From: Anaerococcus lactolyticus ATCC 51172
GTDB taxonomy: Bacteria; Bacillota; Clostridia; Tissierellales; Peptoniphilaceae
Reading direction: 5' to 3'
Length of the DNA: 64,000 bases
NCBI RefSeq assembly: GCF_000156575.1
Contig: NZ_GG666046.1
Coordinates: 216,780-280,779 of the forward strand
Of this stretch, positions 24,509 to 32,807 are shown one piece after another; positions within the stretch are counted from its first letter, which is position 1, and each line of letters opens with the position of its first letter. The notes under the pieces were generated by a model, which saw only the letters and a list, made by a program, of their open reading frames with translations, was not told the DNA's origin and did no database searches. Both the position numbers and the translations under genes were made by a program.

Positions 24509-25334
24509 TAAAATAAAAAATCAAAATAGTATTATTACAAAAAAAGATTTAGCAAATTTAGGCTTAAGAACACTTCCAATGGAACATTCTTGGAACTACG
24601 AAAGAATGATGCACATGGGATATGCATGGGCATTAATGCCAATTTTAAAGAAGCTATATCCTGAAGATGAAAAATTTAGAGAAGCTTTAACAAGGCATCT
24701 TGAATTCTATAACACAACACCATTTATAATCAGTTTTCCTCTTGGTATATCTGCTGCTATGGAGGAAGAAAGAGCTAATAATATAGACACCTTTGATACA
24801 AAGTCAATATCAGATGTAAAAACAGCTTTGATGGGACCTTTAGCAGGTATTGGTGACTCAATTTTCTGGGGCACTTTAAGGATTATTGCAACTGGTATAG
24901 GCACATCCTTGTCACTACAAGGCAATTTATTAGGACCTATATTATTCTTACTAGCATGGAATATACCAAGTTGGATATGTAGGTATGTTTTATCTTTTGT
25001 AGGTTTCAACCTAGGTACTGAAGTTATTACTCAAGCTAATGAACAAGGTATAATGGAAAAATTAACAAAGGCAGCTTCTATAGTGGGTCTTGCAGTTGCA
25101 GGAGCTATGACTTCTGAAATGGTAAATGTTAATATAGGTATTAGCATAGGATCAGGAGATGCTGCAACAACAATTCAAGAAATATTAGACGGAATAATTC
25201 CTGGTATCCCAACTTTATTAGTATTTTGGCTATCTTGGGTATTGTTAAAGAAAAAAATCAATCCATTAATAATTATGCTTATTATGTTGGTTGTAGGTTT
25301 AATAGGTTCCTATACAGGCATTCTTGCAGCATAG
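24498..25334 (+). CDS. PTS EIID component, mannose family
   Basis: A 278-residue membrane subunit unique to the mannose PTS class. N-terminal cytoplasmic part with SWNYERMMHMGYAWAL near residue 32, the conserved GPLAGIGDSIFWG near 114, and hydrophobic segments to the C-terminus. It completes the IIABCD transporter. The operon ends right after it at a strong terminator. Confidence 0.93.
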   Translation: MNFNKIKNQNSIITKKDLANLGLRTLPMEHSWNYERMMHMGYAWALMPILKKLYPEDEKFREALTRHLEFYNTTPFIISFPLGISAAMEEERANNIDTFDTKSISDVKTALMGPLAGIGDSIFWGTLRIIATGIGTSLSLQGNLLGPILFLLAWNIPSWICRYVLSFVGFNLGTEVITQANEQGIMEKLTKAASIVGLAVAGAMTSEMVNVNIGISIGSGDAATTIQEILDGIIPGIPTLLVFWLSWVLLKKKINPLIIMLIMLVVGLIGSYTGILAA

Positions 25335-25345
25335 TTAATGTCAAT

Positions 25346-25378
25346 AAAAAATGATGTGCATTATGCATATCATTTTTT
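25346..25378 (+). terminator. Terminator of the PTS operon
   Basis: Stem AAAAAATGATGTGCA / TGCATATCATTTTTT with one G-U pair and a three-base loop. Confidence 0.9.
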
Positions 25379-25410
25379 ATTACTGGTTAATAGTTGGAGA
25401 AAGGTAGTAT

Positions 25411-26073
25411 ATGAAAAGTTTAATATTTGATGTAGACGGGACAATATTGGATTCGATGCCTATGTGGCTTGAACTAGAAAATAACATATTAAAAAAATAT
25501 GGACACACAATGGATAGCCTTGATAAAGACACCAAGGATACGATAGAATCACTTAGCATAGAAGGCATGAGCAAGTTTATTGCTGAAACCATAGCAACAG
25601 ATATGACCTTCGAAGAAGTTTTTAATTATTTTCAAAGTTTAATTGATTATAAGTATGCTAATGAAGTGGATGCTAAGGCAGGAAGCGTTGATAAAATTAA
25701 GTATCTTAAGGCTAAGGGCTTTAAATTAGCGGTAGCTTCATCTTCAAGTTCTGATTGTATAATTAAGGCTTTCAAAAGATTAGGAATTTATGAATGTTTT
25801 GACATAATCGCAACTGCTGACAATACAGGTCTAAGAAAATCTGAAGATGAATTCTGGAAAAGCTTAATTGAAAAATTAGGAAAAGATAAAAACCAAGTCA
25901 TTCTTTATGACGATGCTATTTATGCAATAACCCAAGCAAAGAAGCTGGGTATAGAGGTAGTAGGGATAAAAGATTTTCCATGGAATGAAAAAGATTGGGA
26001 GAAAATTCAACAAACAGCTGATTATACTTTGGATGGGATATGTGATATAAGTCTCGATCAAATCATGCAGTAA
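25411..26073 (+). CDS. HAD-superfamily phosphatase, beta-phosphoglucomutase-like
   Basis: A 220-residue HAD protein of the PGMB/GPH class: DVDGTILDSMPMW at residues 7-19 (Asp7 nucleophile, Asp9 acid), ASSSSSD near 110, a Lys in TGLRKSEDEFW near 148, and the metal-binding DDAIYAI near 169. It probably dephosphorylates or isomerises a sugar phosphate. It is separated from the PTS operon by a terminator and has its own start site (AGAAAGGTAGT), but its position suggests it acts on products of the same pathway. Confidence 0.85.
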   Translation: MKSLIFDVDGTILDSMPMWLELENNILKKYGHTMDSLDKDTKDTIESLSIEGMSKFIAETIATDMTFEEVFNYFQSLIDYKYANEVDAKAGSVDKIKYLKAKGFKLAVASSSSSDCIIKAFKRLGIYECFDIIATADNTGLRKSEDEFWKSLIEKLGKDKNQVILYDDAIYAITQAKKLGIEVVGIKDFPWNEKDWEKIQQTADYTLDGICDISLDQIMQ

Positions 26074-26102
26074 GATAATATAATTAAATATGGATTAAAA
26101 AG

Positions 26103-26188
26103 TAATAACCAAACTTGTAAATTATTCGAATGACATGGAGATTAAAAATTAGAATGGGAATGATTTTAAAAAGTTTGGTTATTATTTT
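26103..26188. repeat. Long inverted repeat, possible terminator or palindromic element
   Basis: A perfect 14-base inverted repeat, TAATAACCAAACTT at 26103-26116 and its complement at 26171-26184, separated by 54 bases and followed by TTTTCT. It may terminate the HAD transcript, but the long loop is unusual for a terminator. Confidence 0.55.
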
Positions 26189-26241
26189 CTACATACCTAG
26201 AAAAATTTAGCTATATTTATATAATAAATTCAAATTTAATA

Positions 26242-26270
26242 TTGATAAATTTTTAATTTTTGGTTATAAT
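26242..26270 (+). promoter_or_regulatory. Sigma-A promoter of the PUD-domain protein
   Basis: TTGATA at 26242-26247, 17-base spacer, TATAAT at 26265-26270. Just downstream (about 26285-26298) GGAATCGTTTCC is a perfect short palindrome in a position suited to a repressor or degenerate cre site. Confidence 0.75.
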
Positions 26271-26311
26271 AGTAATATAATATTACGGAATCGTTTCCAA
26301 GAGGAGAAAAA

Positions 26312-28225
26312 ATGAAAAGAAAATCGCACAAAATCATTAAAGCCTGCGCCCTAGGCCTATCCCTCCTATTAATAGGTGGCTTAGGTGCAAATATACTTCC
26401 AAAGACTTATGCTGAGGAGCAAAGGCAAGAATCAAATCAAGAAAAAAGAATCATAAATGTTCATTTCAACGTGGGAAATCAAGGATATAAAATACACTAT
26501 TGGCACGATGGTGATGCAAATGGCCAAACCCATGATTTCGATGGAACTGATGAGTATGGGCCATATATAAACATAAATGTAAAAAATGATAAAACAAAAT
26601 TAAACTTCATTATCGCTAAAATTGAGGGAAATAATTGGGGCGAAAGAGAATATAAAGGTAATGTAGATGGGCACAGGACAATTGATTTAACAAAAAAGGA
26701 TATAAGTCAAATCTGGGTAGAAGCTGGTAAAGAAAAATATAAACTAGAAGGTCCATCTAAACCAAAGGTCGATGACAAAATAGACTGGGCTGAGAAAATT
26801 AATGAACTTATAAATAAAATAGATGATTTAAAACTAAGTCCTGGTGAAAAAGCAAATCTTGCTATTAAATTATATGAAATAAAAGATAGTCAAGGCAAAA
26901 GAACAGAAGAGGATTACAAAAAAGCAGAAGAAATTTTCAATCAAAAAGCTAAGGAAGTAGAGAACAACAATCCTGGGTCAGGTAAGGTTGAAATATCTAA
27001 GGAGCCTACTGTAGAAAAAATTACTAAAGATAGCACAAAAATTAAGGGAATTGGTGTCCCTGGAGCCAAGATTGAAATTTATTATGGATTTTCAGAAAAT
27101 GATATGACCCATGTAAATACAAAAGCAATTACTGTTGATAAGGATGGCAATTGGAGTATTGATAAACCTGCTTATATGGGTATTCAGCTGGGTGAGATAA
27201 TATGGGTAAGCCAGATAGAAGAGGGAAAAAAACCTAACAAAGTTTTAGCTAAGATAGAAAATATACCTACAAGTGATTTTATTAAAGATAAAATAAGAGA
27301 TATAAGGGCTAAAGATATTAGGATATGGAAGGGCGATACAATCAATTGGCATGAAGCTTACGAGATTCAGGGACAAGCCGATGATGATAAATACAAATTT
27401 ATAAATGATGAGTTAAGACTTGCTATAAAAAAAGATATTGATAAGAGATCTAGTGAAAGTAAGGGAGAATTTAAAGGGAAACTAGAATTCACCTTCAGAG
27501 ATGGTTCAAAGCTTAAATTAGACAATACACTCTACGTTTTCGATAATGTAGAAGGACCTAATGAAAACACACCAGCTGATGCAATTACTATAGAAATGAA
27601 GCTTGGTATAGGGGCAAGAGCAAAGGATAATCCAAAGAAAATAGGAAATGAGGAAAATCCAGTTGTTTACGAAACTTATAAAGTAAAACCAGGCACTGAT
27701 ATAAAAAAATATAAAGTAGAAATTTTAAAGGACACTATATTAAATAAAATACCTCTTGAGCCCATAGAAGGTTATGAAAATCCAGTATGGACAAGCCAGA
27801 ATGGAACAGACTTTAAAGTAGATAAGAATAACAGAGTGTTCACAGCGAAAGCAGTAAAAAAATCTGAAAATAAAAAACCAAATCAACCGGAACAACCAAA
27901 CCCAGAAAAGAAACCAGAAGACAAACCAAAGCAAAAGGAAAGTAAATCTAGGTCATATTATAACAGACTATTAGCTGGTGCTTTCCAAATGCCAAAGCAA
28001 AAAACTAGCAAAGTTACTCAGGACCAATATGATAGGCTAAGAAAAGCTTACATGGAAAATAAAATTATGGTTAAATCAGCTAAATTCTTATTAGAAAATG
28101 CACCTAATACTATAAAACCTGTTAAGGCTAAGCTTGAAAGACAAGTAAAAAATGCAGAAGCTATTATAGCAAGGACAGAAAAAATCCTTAAGAAACTTGA
28201 TGAAACAGGCTTATATACTAAGTAG
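26312..28225 (+). CDS. Large secreted protein with PUD-like carbohydrate-binding domain
   Basis: A 637-residue exported protein. Signal peptide 1-34, cleaved after TYA. Residues about 46-148 (NVHFNVGNQGYKIHYW..., IDLTKKDISQIWVEAG) resemble the pullulanase-associated PUD/CBM41 starch-binding domain. A helical stretch follows (152-215), then an Ig-like repeat at about 218-325 (TKIKGIGVPGAKIEIYYG, VDKDGNWSID). Next come a strand-rich region with DGSKLKLD, a Pro/Lys-rich linker (about 515-545) and a helical C-terminus. No catalytic domain and no sortase signal are visible, so it is probably released or held non-covalently. RBS AGAGGAG. The role is likely glycogen or glycan binding, by domain only. 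Confidence 0.75.
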   Translation: MKRKSHKIIKACALGLSLLLIGGLGANILPKTYAEEQRQESNQEKRIINVHFNVGNQGYKIHYWHDGDANGQTHDFDGTDEYGPYININVKNDKTKLNFIIAKIEGNNWGEREYKGNVDGHRTIDLTKKDISQIWVEAGKEKYKLEGPSKPKVDDKIDWAEKINELINKIDDLKLSPGEKANLAIKLYEIKDSQGKRTEEDYKKAEEIFNQKAKEVENNNPGSGKVEISKEPTVEKITKDSTKIKGIGVPGAKIEIYYGFSENDMTHVNTKAITVDKDGNWSIDKPAYMGIQLGEIIWVSQIEEGKKPNKVLAKIENIPTSDFIKDKIRDIRAKDIRIWKGDTINWHEAYEIQGQADDDKYKFINDELRLAIKKDIDKRSSESKGEFKGKLEFTFRDGSKLKLDNTLYVFDNVEGPNENTPADAITIEMKLGIGARAKDNPKKIGNEENPVVYETYKVKPGTDIKKYKVEILKDTILNKIPLEPIEGYENPVWTSQNGTDFKVDKNNRVFTAKAVKKSENKKPNQPEQPNPEKKPEDKPKQKESKSRSYYNRLLAGAFQMPKQKTSKVTQDQYDRLRKAYMENKIMVKSAKFLLENAPNTIKPVKAKLERQVKNAEAIIARTEKILKKLDETGLYTK

Positions 28226-28242
28226 GATTGATAATAAACAAG

Positions 28243-28269
28243 AAAACCAGGCAAGGACCTGGTTTTTTT
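28243..28269 (+). terminator. Rho-independent terminator
   Basis: Stem AACCAGG / CCTGGTT followed by a T-run. Confidence 0.88.
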
Positions 28270-28339
28270 GTGGAGATTTCCTGTCAAAATGTTTTTTGAG
28301 GTTCTATTTATAGTTATTTTTTGGAATTTTATAAAATTC

Positions 28340-28368
28340 TTGACAAGTGTTATAAACTGTTATATACT
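28340..28368 (+). promoter_or_regulatory. Consensus promoter of the second GntR-ABC module
   Basis: TTGACA at 28340-28345, 17-base spacer, TATACT at 28363-28368. Three TGTTATA repeats at exactly 10-base steps overlap it (see the separate entry). Confidence 0.88.
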
Positions 28369-28374
28369 GTTATA
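28347..28374 (+). repeat. Three tandem 10-bp direct repeats over the promoter
   Basis: TGTTATA occurs at 28348, 28358 and 28368, each one helical turn apart, spanning the spacer and -10 box. This is the likely operator of the GntR protein that follows. Confidence 0.65.
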
Positions 28375-28391
28375 GAGGAGAGGGGAAGAAA

Positions 28392-28775
28392 TTGAAGATT
28401 ATTATTAAAAATGGGTCGGCAGTCCCTATTTATGAACAAATTAAAAACGCCATTAGAGATGAGGTTTTGAAGGGAAATCTCAAAGCAGGGGAGAAACTGC
28501 CTTCTGTGAGAAATCTTGCCCGAGAGCTTTCTATTTCGATTTTGACTGTCAAAAAAGCCTACGATGAGCTTGAGAGTGAAGGCTTTATCGAATCTCGCCA
28601 AGGACTTGGGACCTTTGTCGGCAAGGAAGACCCTAATCTAAGGCTTGAGGAAAAGCAGAAAAAACTCGAGGAGGCCCTTATAGAAGCTGTTAGGATTTCA
28701 AAAGATATTGAAATGAAAAAGAATGATTTATTTGAACTTTTAGAGTATTTGTATGAAGGAGATTTTAATGACTGA
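28392..28775 (+). CDS. GntR-family regulator, YtrA type
   Basis: A 127-residue protein: winged helix-turn-helix at about residues 8-76 (SAVPIYEQIKNAIRDEVL, GEKLPSVRNLARELSIS, TVKKAYDELESEGFIES) and a short helical tail, without an effector domain. It starts at TTG after GAGGGGAAG; no ATG fits better. It overlaps the ATPase gene by eight bases. The family represses its own ABC operon, and tandem repeats over the promoter fit that. It is a paralogue of the regulator at 14995. Confidence 0.87.
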   Translation: MKIIIKNGSAVPIYEQIKNAIRDEVLKGNLKAGEKLPSVRNLARELSISILTVKKAYDELESEGFIESRQGLGTFVGKEDPNLRLEEKQKKLEEALIEAVRISKDIEMKKNDLFELLEYLYEGDFND

Positions 28776-29604
28776 TAAAATACTGGCAAAAAATCTAGTC
28801 AAAACTTATGAAAAATTTAAACTCGGCCCAAATGACTTTGCCATCAAAAAAGGTTTTGTAACCGGTTTTATCGGCAAAAACGGCATGGGAAAGACAACTA
28901 CCATCAAGGCTCTCTTGTCCCTTATTAATTACGATGGGGAAATTTTCATAGATGGGAAAAAGATTGAAGATTTGACCTATCTTCAAGATGTGGGCCTTGT
29001 CATGGATGATTCTTTTTTGGGCAAGGACTGGACCTTGGATTTAGTTGACCAAGCCATGGCTATTGGTTATGATAAGTGGGATGCCAAGACCTATTACGAA
29101 TATCTTGATAAATTTGAACTTGAAAGAGAGAAAAAAGTTTGTGAATTATCAAGGGGAATGAAGATTAAATTAATGCTTGCAGTTGCTCTTTCCCATGACG
29201 CAAAAATCCTAATCCTAGATGAGCCAACAAGCGGCCTTGACCCTGCTATGAGGGATGAACTTGTGGATATGATTTTAGACTTTATGGAAGATCCTGCTCA
29301 TACAGTTTTGTTTTCTACTCACATAACTCAAGACCTCGATAGGATTGCTGATTACATAGTTTTCATAGACCAGGGTAAAATCGTCTTTGAAGGCAGTAAG
29401 GATGAGTTTTATGACAAATTTTTACTCATAAAGGGTGGACTTGATGATTTTGACAAGATAAAAAGCTATAAAATTTATGGGCAAAAGAAGACTAAGGTCA
29501 ATTTTGAAGCCCTGGTTTTAAGGGAAGACTATAAGGAAGATGCTGACGTAGTGGCAGAAGTGCCAACAATCGACCAAATAATGATTTATTATGGGAGGAT
29601 CTAA
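28768..29604 (+). CDS. ABC transporter ATP-binding protein
   Basis: A 278-residue ATPase. Walker A is GKNGMGKTT near residue 37, the signature LSRGMKIKL near 130, Walker B LILDEPTSGLDP near 151, and the switch His in FSTHITQDLD near 186. The extended C-terminus is of the YtrB/BcrA kind. ATG 28768 follows GAAGGAG; an earlier ATG at 28753 overlaps that site. It lies between its regulator and a small permease. Confidence 0.9.
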   Translation: MTDKILAKNLVKTYEKFKLGPNDFAIKKGFVTGFIGKNGMGKTTTIKALLSLINYDGEIFIDGKKIEDLTYLQDVGLVMDDSFLGKDWTLDLVDQAMAIGYDKWDAKTYYEYLDKFELEREKKVCELSRGMKIKLMLAVALSHDAKILILDEPTSGLDPAMRDELVDMILDFMEDPAHTVLFSTHITQDLDRIADYIVFIDQGKIVFEGSKDEFYDKFLLIKGGLDDFDKIKSYKIYGQKKTKVNFEALVLREDYKEDADVVAEVPTIDQIMIYYGRI

Positions 29605-30254
29605 TGGATATTAGAAAACAAATTAAACTAGATATAATTTCAATGAAACCCTATTATACTTTAAAAAATTTAATCATAATATTAGGTATATTTCTTTATA
29701 ATTCTTTTATTAATAAATCTCCTATAGGATTGGTTCCAATGATACTGTTTTTTGCTGTAATGTATTCATCTAATCCATTTTTGTTAGGGGAAAATTCTGG
29801 CATTGATGCCATATATAAAATTTTTTCCATAAATAGTACAAAGGTAGTTATAGGTAGGTATATATTAGCTTGCTTGATATTTATGGTGGCTAGTCTGGTT
29901 GGTTTCTCAATCTATGCTATAGTTTATCAAATAAAAAATATGCCAATGGGGATTGATATGTTGATGTTTATTGGTAGTAACTTTGTTTTGTATGCAATAG
30001 TTATTTCTGTTCAATATCCGATTTATTTTAAATACGGCTATGCTAAAGCAAGAATCTTTTGTTTTTTACCAATATTTATAATTGCTGTAATAGGAATGGC
30101 TCTAGGGTATTTTATAAAAGATTTTGGGCCAATTATTAACTTTGTATTAGAAAAGCAAAGGATGCTTATAATTGGACTTTGTATCCTAATTGTCCTTTTT
30201 CTTACTATTTCTATCACACTTTCCATTAAATTTTATAAAAAAAGAGATTTTTAA
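29604..30254 (+). CDS. ABC-2-type permease subunit (small)
   Basis: A 216-residue membrane protein with about six hydrophobic segments and short loops. It follows the ATPase gene with a TAATGG junction (one-base overlap), so the transporter is GntR-controlled ATPase plus this permease. It resembles the small ABC-2 permeases of YtrA-type operons. The substrate is unknown; antibiotic or peptide resistance is the usual role of relatives. Confidence 0.78.
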   Translation: MDIRKQIKLDIISMKPYYTLKNLIIILGIFLYNSFINKSPIGLVPMILFFAVMYSSNPFLLGENSGIDAIYKIFSINSTKVVIGRYILACLIFMVASLVGFSIYAIVYQIKNMPMGIDMLMFIGSNFVLYAIVISVQYPIYFKYGYAKARIFCFLPIFIIAVIGMALGYFIKDFGPIINFVLEKQRMLIIGLCILIVLFLTISITLSIKFYKKRDF

Positions 30255-30261
30255 ATTAAAA

Positions 30262-30440
30262 ATCGTAGGCTATAGACAAAGTCATTTCTGATGTCATTCA
30301 GACGAACGAAGTGAGGAAGAATCCCGTAATTTATGGGATTCCTCGTCCCCTCGGCTCCGCTCGGGGTAAACTATATGGTGGATTCTCTGGCGGAATGACG
30401 TATGTTTATATACTTTGTCGACATTCTGAGATTTTTAAAT
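30262..30440. repeat. MITE-like palindromic element, copy 2
   Basis: About 180 non-coding bases. Inverted ends are AGACAAAGT near 30276 and ACTTTGTC near 30412. The block CATTCAGACGAACGAAGTGAGGAAGA (here at 30295-30320) is shared with copy 1 at 14.8 kb. Nested hairpins are GAATCCC / GGGATTC, CCCCTCGGCTCCGCTCGGGG and GTCATTC / GAATGAC. It is GC-richer than its surroundings. Confidence 0.62.
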
Positions 30441-30443
30441 CAA

Positions 30444-30484
30444 AAAATCGTCCAGGCTTTCAATGTGCCTTGGACGATTATTTT
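30444..30484 (-). terminator. Terminator of ddl-murF-pfkB
   Basis: Stem AATCGTCCAGGC / GCCTTGGACGATT; on the minus strand it is followed by TTTTTTG. Confidence 0.85.
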
Positions 30485-31416
30485 TATTCTATTATTTCAA
30501 TATCAACAAGTGGGAGGATTTCTAAAATTTCTTCCCTAGTTGGTAGGTCTAGGACCTTGGCTGTGGCGCTTGCTGCGGCTACTGCTACCATGTAGGATTC
30601 GATTGGATCGTTATCCCTCACTAGGGTGCCGACAAAGCCTGCTATCATCGCATCTCTACAAGCAACGGTATTTACTATTTCCTTATCATCATTAACTGGA
30701 TTTGCTGCATAAACACCATCTCTGGTAAAGAACATAGATCCGTCTTTTCCGTAGGAGATTATAACGTACTTAGCTCCCTTTTTAATAAGGTCCTTGCCAT
30801 AAGGAATGTATTCCATCTTATCTTTTATTTTCACCTTGTAGATGGATTCAATATCTTCGCCATTTGGCTTAACAAGAAGGGGACTTTTTTCTACCATGTT
30901 CATTAGGTATTGGCTTGGAACGTCAGCTATGAAATATGCGCCATTGGCCTTGGCTATCTCTACCATCCTGTCGTAGATGTCTGAGTCTTCGCCATTTTCC
31001 ATTGGTGGAACAGACCCACCGAAGATGATTGTGTCGCCTTCCCTAACTCTTGATAGGTAGTAGAGGAGTTCTTCAACTTCTTCTGAGGAAATGGTTGGAC
31101 CCTGGAAATTTATTACAGTTTCTTTTTTATTTTCGAAAATTTTTATATTAATCCTGTTAGATTGTTTTATATCAACAAAGTCAGCGAGGATTTCCTCTTT
31201 TTCTAGCCAATCTTTTATGAAAAGTCCTTGGTAAGAACCGAGAAAACCTGTGGCTGTTGTTGGGATTTTAAGTTGGGATAATATTCTTGAAACATTTATT
31301 GCCTTACCACCAGGTAGGGTTCTTTCGGTTTTGATATTGCTATTAAAACCAGGGTTCAATTTATCAACTTCTACATATAAATCTATAGAAGGGTTTAGGG
31401 TTACAGTATAAATCAT
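30484..31416 (-). CDS. 1-phosphofructokinase-like sugar kinase (PfkB family)
   Basis: A 310-residue kinase of the FruK/LacC branch: MIYTVTLNPSIDLYV and PGGKAINVSRIL near residue 38 are diagnostic. The branch phosphorylates fructose-1-phosphate or tagatose-6-phosphate with ATP. The usual GAGD anion hole reads ACRD (VACRDAMIAGF near 251): the catalytic Asp is kept, but both glycines are replaced, one by Arg. ATG 31416 follows AGAGGA, inside the reach of the overlapping murF end. No fructose PTS is adjacent. It shares a transcript with cell-wall genes ddl and murF. Confidence 0.82.
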   Translation of the reverse strand: MIYTVTLNPSIDLYVEVDKLNPGFNSNIKTERTLPGGKAINVSRILSQLKIPTTATGFLGSYQGLFIKDWLEKEEILADFVDIKQSNRINIKIFENKKETVINFQGPTISSEEVEELLYYLSRVREGDTIIFGGSVPPMENGEDSDIYDRMVEIAKANGAYFIADVPSQYLMNMVEKSPLLVKPNGEDIESIYKVKIKDKMEYIPYGKDLIKKGAKYVIISYGKDGSMFFTRDGVYAANPVNDDKEIVNTVACRDAMIAGFVGTLVRDNDPIESYMVAVAAASATAKVLDLPTREEILEILPLVDIEIIE

Positions 31417-31427
31417 AGATTCCTCTT

Positions 31428-32807
31428 TCATATATTAAAGTTTTTTATCGATTCAATTATTTCTTCCATGTGCATGCCGTGACTACCTTTGACAAAGATG
31501 AGGCTTGCACCGATGACTAGGGATTTTAATTTCTCTATTAATTCATCCTTGTGGTTAAAGTAAAAGGTTCTGTCGGCTGGGAAATTTTCGAGGCTTGCCT
31601 CATACATTTGTTTGGCAAGGGGACCATAGAAAAGGGCATAGTCGATTTTTTTGCTATCAAGCTTCTTGCCAACTTCTCTGTGAAGGTCTACTTCGTTTTC
31701 GCCCAGCTCAAGCATATCAGCAAGACATACTATCTTTCTTTTGTAGCCTTCGAGCATATAGGTTGTTTCAAGGCCTGCAAGGAGGGATTGAGGATTTGAC
31801 TTATAAGAGTCATCCAAAATATCAAAACCATCACATTCCAAAAGTTCTGTCCTGTTTTGACTAGACTTAACCTCCATAAAACCAGCATCAATCATTTCTT
31901 TATTAAGACCTAACATTTCGCTTATCATCACAACAGCTGCCGCATTGTAGATGTTGTGTTCACCCATAAGTGGGACTTCGAAGTGGTCGTTTTCGTGGGA
32001 AAAACGAATTATAGATGTTGGCGACTTTTCAAAAACTATCTTAAAATCAGCCTTATCACTCCTACCAAAGGAGAGAACCTTTTGTTTGATATCGTAAGTT
32101 GGAATCTCTTCTTTCATGGTTGGGTCATCGATGTTGTAGATAAAAATCCCGTCGTCTTCCATACCTTCAAGGATTTCAAGTTTGGCTTTTAGGATGCCAG
32201 ACCTGGTTTTGAGGTTGTGAAGGTGGGCGTCACCGATATTGGTAATCATAGCTATATGAGGTTTTACCATCCTTGATGTTAGGGAAATATCTCCAAAATT
32301 ATCTGTACCAAGCTCTATAATTGCGACTTCTGTGTCAGGGTCCAGGCTTAGGACAGTTTTTGGAACTCCGATTTCATTATTGAGGTTGCCACAAGTTTTC
32401 TGAGTCTTATATTTTTCTGATAGGATTTTATATAATAGGTCCTTTGTAGTAGTCTTTCCATTAGAGCCGGTAATGCCGATTACCTTGCAGCTAAGTTCTT
32501 TTCTGTAGGCAGTAGCAAGGTCTTGGAGGGCTTTTTTTGTATCAGCCACCCTTACATAAGGGATGGAAACAGTTTTGTTAATCTTTGTAGGATCATCGAT
32601 TATGAAGGCCTCAGCACCCTTATCTTCACATTCTTTGATAAAAATCCTACCGTCAAAGACTTCGCCAACTAGGGGAATATAAAGTTCGCCTGGGTCTATA
32701 GTTCTTGAATCAGTTGAAACTCCTTTGATTTTTATAGCGGAAAATTTCTCGTCTGAAATTTCTCCATTAATCATATGAGCGATTTCACTTAGAGTTTTCT
32801 CAATCAT
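31428..32807 (-). CDS. murF: UDP-N-acetylmuramoyl-tripeptide--D-alanyl-D-alanine ligase
   Basis: A 459-residue Mur ligase. The N-terminal domain recognises the UDP-MurNAc substrate (GVSTDSRTIDPGELYIPL near residue 27). The ATP P-loop is ITGSNGKTTTKDL near 107, and the central domain has ELGTDNFGDIS and NIGDAHL; the C-terminal domain has LDDSYKSNPQSLLAGL. MurF adds D-Ala-D-Ala to the muramoyl tripeptide, the last cytoplasmic step before the lipid stage. ATG 32807 follows TAGGAGAT. It overlaps ddl, which makes its D-Ala-D-Ala substrate. Confidence 0.95.
   Translation of the reverse strand: MIEKTLSEIAHMINGEISDEKFSAIKIKGVSTDSRTIDPGELYIPLVGEVFDGRIFIKECEDKGAEAFIIDDPTKINKTVSIPYVRVADTKKALQDLATAYRKELSCKVIGITGSNGKTTTKDLLYKILSEKYKTQKTCGNLNNEIGVPKTVLSLDPDTEVAIIELGTDNFGDISLTSRMVKPHIAMITNIGDAHLHNLKTRSGILKAKLEILEGMEDDGIFIYNIDDPTMKEEIPTYDIKQKVLSFGRSDKADFKIVFEKSPTSIIRFSHENDHFEVPLMGEHNIYNAAAVVMISEMLGLNKEMIDAGFMEVKSSQNRTELLECDGFDILDDSYKSNPQSLLAGLETTYMLEGYKRKIVCLADMLELGENEVDLHREVGKKLDSKKIDYALFYGPLAKQMYEASLENFPADRTFYFNHKDELIEKLKSLVIGASLIFVKGSHGMHMEEIIESIKNFNI

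Noticed and set aside
26285..26298. cre-like site CGGAATCGTTTCCA after the PUD-gene promoter
   Set aside because: Three mismatches to the cre consensus; kept only as a palindrome of unknown meaning.
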